Shown: piece by piece, positions 62,475 through 64,000 of the stretch | Layout: the number at the start of each line of letters is the position of its first letter | Numbering within the stretch: position 1 is the first letter of the stretch | Assembly: GCF_900103785.1 (NCBI RefSeq) | Contig: NZ_FNHE01000003.1 | Span: 310,001 to 374,000 of the forward strand | Reading direction: 5' to 3' | Length of the DNA stretch: 64,000 nt | Source of the DNA: Geodermatophilus siccatus | Lineage (GTDB): Bacteria > Actinomycetota > Actinomycetes > Mycobacteriales > Geodermatophilaceae | Made by a program: the position numbers and the translations under genes | Notes under the pieces: generated by a model | Told to the model about the DNA's origin: nothing | Database searches by the model: none | The model's input: only the letters and a program-made list of their open reading frames with translations

Positions 62475-63632
62475 GTGGCACAGGGGACGACGGGATCGCG
62501 GACGTCGCTGTGGCGGCTGCCGGCGGTGCGGGCGCTGGCCGGTGCGACGGTGCTGGGCTTCACCAGCTTCACCCTGACCCTGGCCTCGCTGCCCGCGTAC
62601 GCGGTCGCGGGTGGCGCCGCCGCCGACACCGCCGGGCTGGTCACCGCGGTGTTCCTCGCGGTCACCGTCGCCGGGCAGTCGGTGGTGCCGGCGCTGACCG
62701 CGCGGTTCGGCGCGGGCCCGGTGCTGGCCGCCGGGCTCGTCGCCCTCGGCGCCCCTTCGCCGCTCTACGCGGTGGACGACGGGCTGCTCTGGCTCTCGGC
62801 GGTGTCCGCGGTGCGCGGCCTCGGCTTCGCGGTGCTCACCGTGCTCGGCGCGACGCTGGCCGCGCGGGTGGCCCCACTGGAGCGGCGCGGCGAGTCGATC
62901 GGCCTCTACGGGCTGGCGATCGCGGTGCCCAACCTGGCCTTCGTCCCGGCCGGGGTGGCGCTCGTGCTCGGCGGGCACGCGGCCTGGATGGCGTGGCTGG
63001 CCGCCGCGCCGGTGCTCGCGCTGCCGCTGGTGCCCGGTGTCGTCCGTGGTGTGCGCGCCGAGCCGCGCACCGGGACGTCGTCCTCCCGCGCCGCGGTGCG
63101 GGCCGCGCTGCCGCCGTCGGCAGTGCTGCTCGTGGTCACCCTCGCCGGCGGCGGGCTGGTGACCTTCCTGCCGATCGAGCGGCCCGACGGCGTCCTCGCG
63201 ACGGCGACGCTGCTGGTCTTCGGCGTCACCGCGGCGGCCGGCCGCTGGCGGGCCGGCGTGCTCGCCGACCGGACGGGCACCCGGCTGCTGCTGCCGCTGG
63301 CCCTGCTCGCCTCGGCGGCCGGGCTCGTCGCCGTCGCGCTCGGGCTGGGCGCCGGCGCCGGCTGGGTCCTCGCCGGTGCCGCCGTCTTCGGCGCGGGCTA
63401 CGGAGCGGTGCAGAACCTGACGCTGCTGACCGCCTTCGCCCGCGCCGGCGAGGGCGGGGCCACCGCCGCCAGCGCGATGTGGAACGCCTCGTTCGACGCG
63501 GGGACCGCCGTCGGCGCGCTCGTGCTCGGCCTCGTCGCGGCGGGGGTCGGGCTGCCGTGGACCTACGTCCTCGTGGCCGGGGCGCTGCTGCTCACCCTCC
63601 CGCTGGCGCGGGTGGCGACCCGCCCGGCGTGA
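62475..63632 (+). CDS. MFS transporter
   Basis: 385 residues with 11-12 hydrophobic helices. Loop motif LADRTGTRLLLPLALL in the second half, ARFGAGPVLAAGL in the first; VGCALVLG-type helices near the end. It resembles small-molecule exporters of the arabinose/AraJ type; substrate not predictable. GTG at 62475 follows GGGGAG by 6 bases. The dispersed repeat follows its stop. Confidence 0.85.
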   Translation: MAQGTTGSRTSLWRLPAVRALAGATVLGFTSFTLTLASLPAYAVAGGAAADTAGLVTAVFLAVTVAGQSVVPALTARFGAGPVLAAGLVALGAPSPLYAVDDGLLWLSAVSAVRGLGFAVLTVLGATLAARVAPLERRGESIGLYGLAIAVPNLAFVPAGVALVLGGHAAWMAWLAAAPVLALPLVPGVVRGVRAEPRTGTSSSRAAVRAALPPSAVLLVVTLAGGGLVTFLPIERPDGVLATATLLVFGVTAAAGRWRAGVLADRTGTRLLLPLALLASAAGLVAVALGLGAGAGWVLAGAAVFGAGYGAVQNLTLLTAFARAGEGGATAASAMWNASFDAGTAVGALVLGLVAAGVGLPWTYVLVAGALLLTLPLARVATRPA

Positions 63633-63685
63633 CCGGGCGGCCCCCCGCAGGGTCCCGCCGCCGGCCCCGTCCAGGGGCCCGCCCC

Positions 63686-63717
63686 GAGCCTGCGAGGGGT
63701 GGGGAGGACGGGGTCCT
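63686..63717 (+). repeat. Dispersed intergenic repeat, copy B (32 bp)
   Basis: Identical over all 32 bases to 1719-1750 on the same strand, and again located directly after a gene end. A GCAGGGTCCCGCCG box precedes it at 63647, as in copy A. Confidence 0.75.
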
Positions 63718-63742
63718 TCTCTGGTGGGGGGCCGGGGGTCCT

Positions 63743-64000
63743 TCAGCCGGCGACGCGGGCGGCGGCCTCGCGCAGCGCGCGGAGGACGAGGACCTCCTCG
63801 GCCGACCGGCGCAGCCAGGTGCGCAGCCCGTCGGGGTCGCCGCGGTGCCTGTCCCGCAGCTGCCCGAGGTTCAGCTGCCGGGTGCTGGCCTGCGCGCGCT
63901 GGGCCGGGGGGAGCTGCCGGCCGTGGGCGCGCGCGATCGTGGTCAGGCCGGCGCCGACGAACACCAGGTCGCGGATCTCGGTGATGCCGGCGAGCAGCTC
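63743..64000 (-). CDS. Unrecognised protein, C-terminal part (cut by window end)
   Basis: 86 codons are inside the window; the frame stays open to the edge, so the 5' end is missing. The visible part (ELLAGITEIRDLVFVGAGLTTIARAHGRQLPP, RQLNLGQLRDRHRGDPDGLRTWLRRSAEEVLVLRALREAAARVAG) is mostly helical and basic. I recognise no family. It is convergent with the MFS gene across the dispersed repeat. Confidence 0.55.
   Translation of the reverse strand, partial: ELLAGITEIRDLVFVGAGLTTIARAHGRQLPPAQRAQASTRQLNLGQLRDRHRGDPDGLRTWLRRSAEEVLVLRALREAAARVAG

Noticed and set aside
58931-62665. 1244-codon frame on the minus strand containing the FHA region
   Set aside because: Only its final 208 codons look real (FHA plus HTH). 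The upstream part is antisense to the trypsin-like protease gene.

Overview
The window is very G+C-rich (about three quarters by eye) and densely coded. Many stop/start pairs overlap as ATGA or GTGA, GTG and TTG starts are common, and several genes look leaderless, with a TAnnnT -10 element 6-7 bases before the start codon. With a DinB/mycothiol-type protein, IclR/Lrp/TetR-controlled aromatic catabolism and a bacteriophytochrome, this points to a soil actinobacterium. Geodermatophilaceae (Blastococcus, Geodermatophilus, Modestobacter) is my best guess, inferred from style and gene content rather than proven.

Layout. 1-10.3 kb: the tail of an EAL-domain gene, a histidine phosphatase, an aldo/keto reductase, a STAS protein, an acyl-CoA dehydrogenase, a regulator-MFS-epimerase operon, a NiaP-like transporter and an MHS-family permease. 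10.3-23.2 kb: a phenylacetate island with paaABCDE, a thioesterase, paaK, paaR, paaZ, paaH and an internally deleted thiolase. Near-identical palindromes lie upstream of paaA, paaK and the MHS permease, which suggests one PaaR regulon that includes phenylacetate uptake. An azoreductase/TetR pair and a cytochrome P450 sit inside this island.

23.3-33.7 kb: the tyrosine/homogentisate branch. An Lrp-type regulator is divergent from hpd. A seven-gene minus-strand run follows: metallo-beta-lactamase-fold protein, flavin hydroxylase, hmgA, unknown protein, fumarylacetoacetase, aldehyde dehydrogenase, IclR. 33.8-40.6 kb: aromatic-amine entry, with an APC permease, a flavin amine oxidase, an ABM-like protein, a copper amine oxidase and two TetR regulators with palindromic sites. 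Together these would take an aromatic amine to the aldehyde, then to the (hydroxy)phenylacetate, then into the paa or homogentisate routes. paaF, paaG, an intact thiolase and a recognisable maleylacetoacetate isomerase are not in the window.

40.6-48.5 kb: mixed single genes (alpha/beta hydrolase, idi, DinB/mycothiol protein, polysaccharide deacetylase, SDR, Cys-rich copper-binding protein, DHFR-like, RidA, VOC), with an unusually gene-poor stretch at 46.0-48.0 kb. 48.6-51.6 kb: heme oxygenase plus a bacteriophytochrome fused to a PP2C/SpoIIE phosphatase. 51.6-55.4 kb: PucR regulator with proline dehydrogenase and P5C dehydrogenase.

55.7-61.1 kb: the most unusual locus. A membrane pseudo-protease with a C-terminal zinc ribbon is followed after one base by a Ser/Thr kinase. 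Next come an FHA-HTH regulator and, divergent from it, an intact membrane trypsin-like protease with a matching C-terminal zinc ribbon. Repeated GGGTGGGGC boxes lie in the divergent promoter region. It reads as a possible envelope-to-kinase-to-transcription signalling module. 61.1-64.0 kb: DUF488, a methyltransferase, an MFS transporter and the end of an unrecognised gene. A dispersed 32-bp intergenic repeat occurs as two identical copies about 62 kb apart and as one diverged inverted copy.
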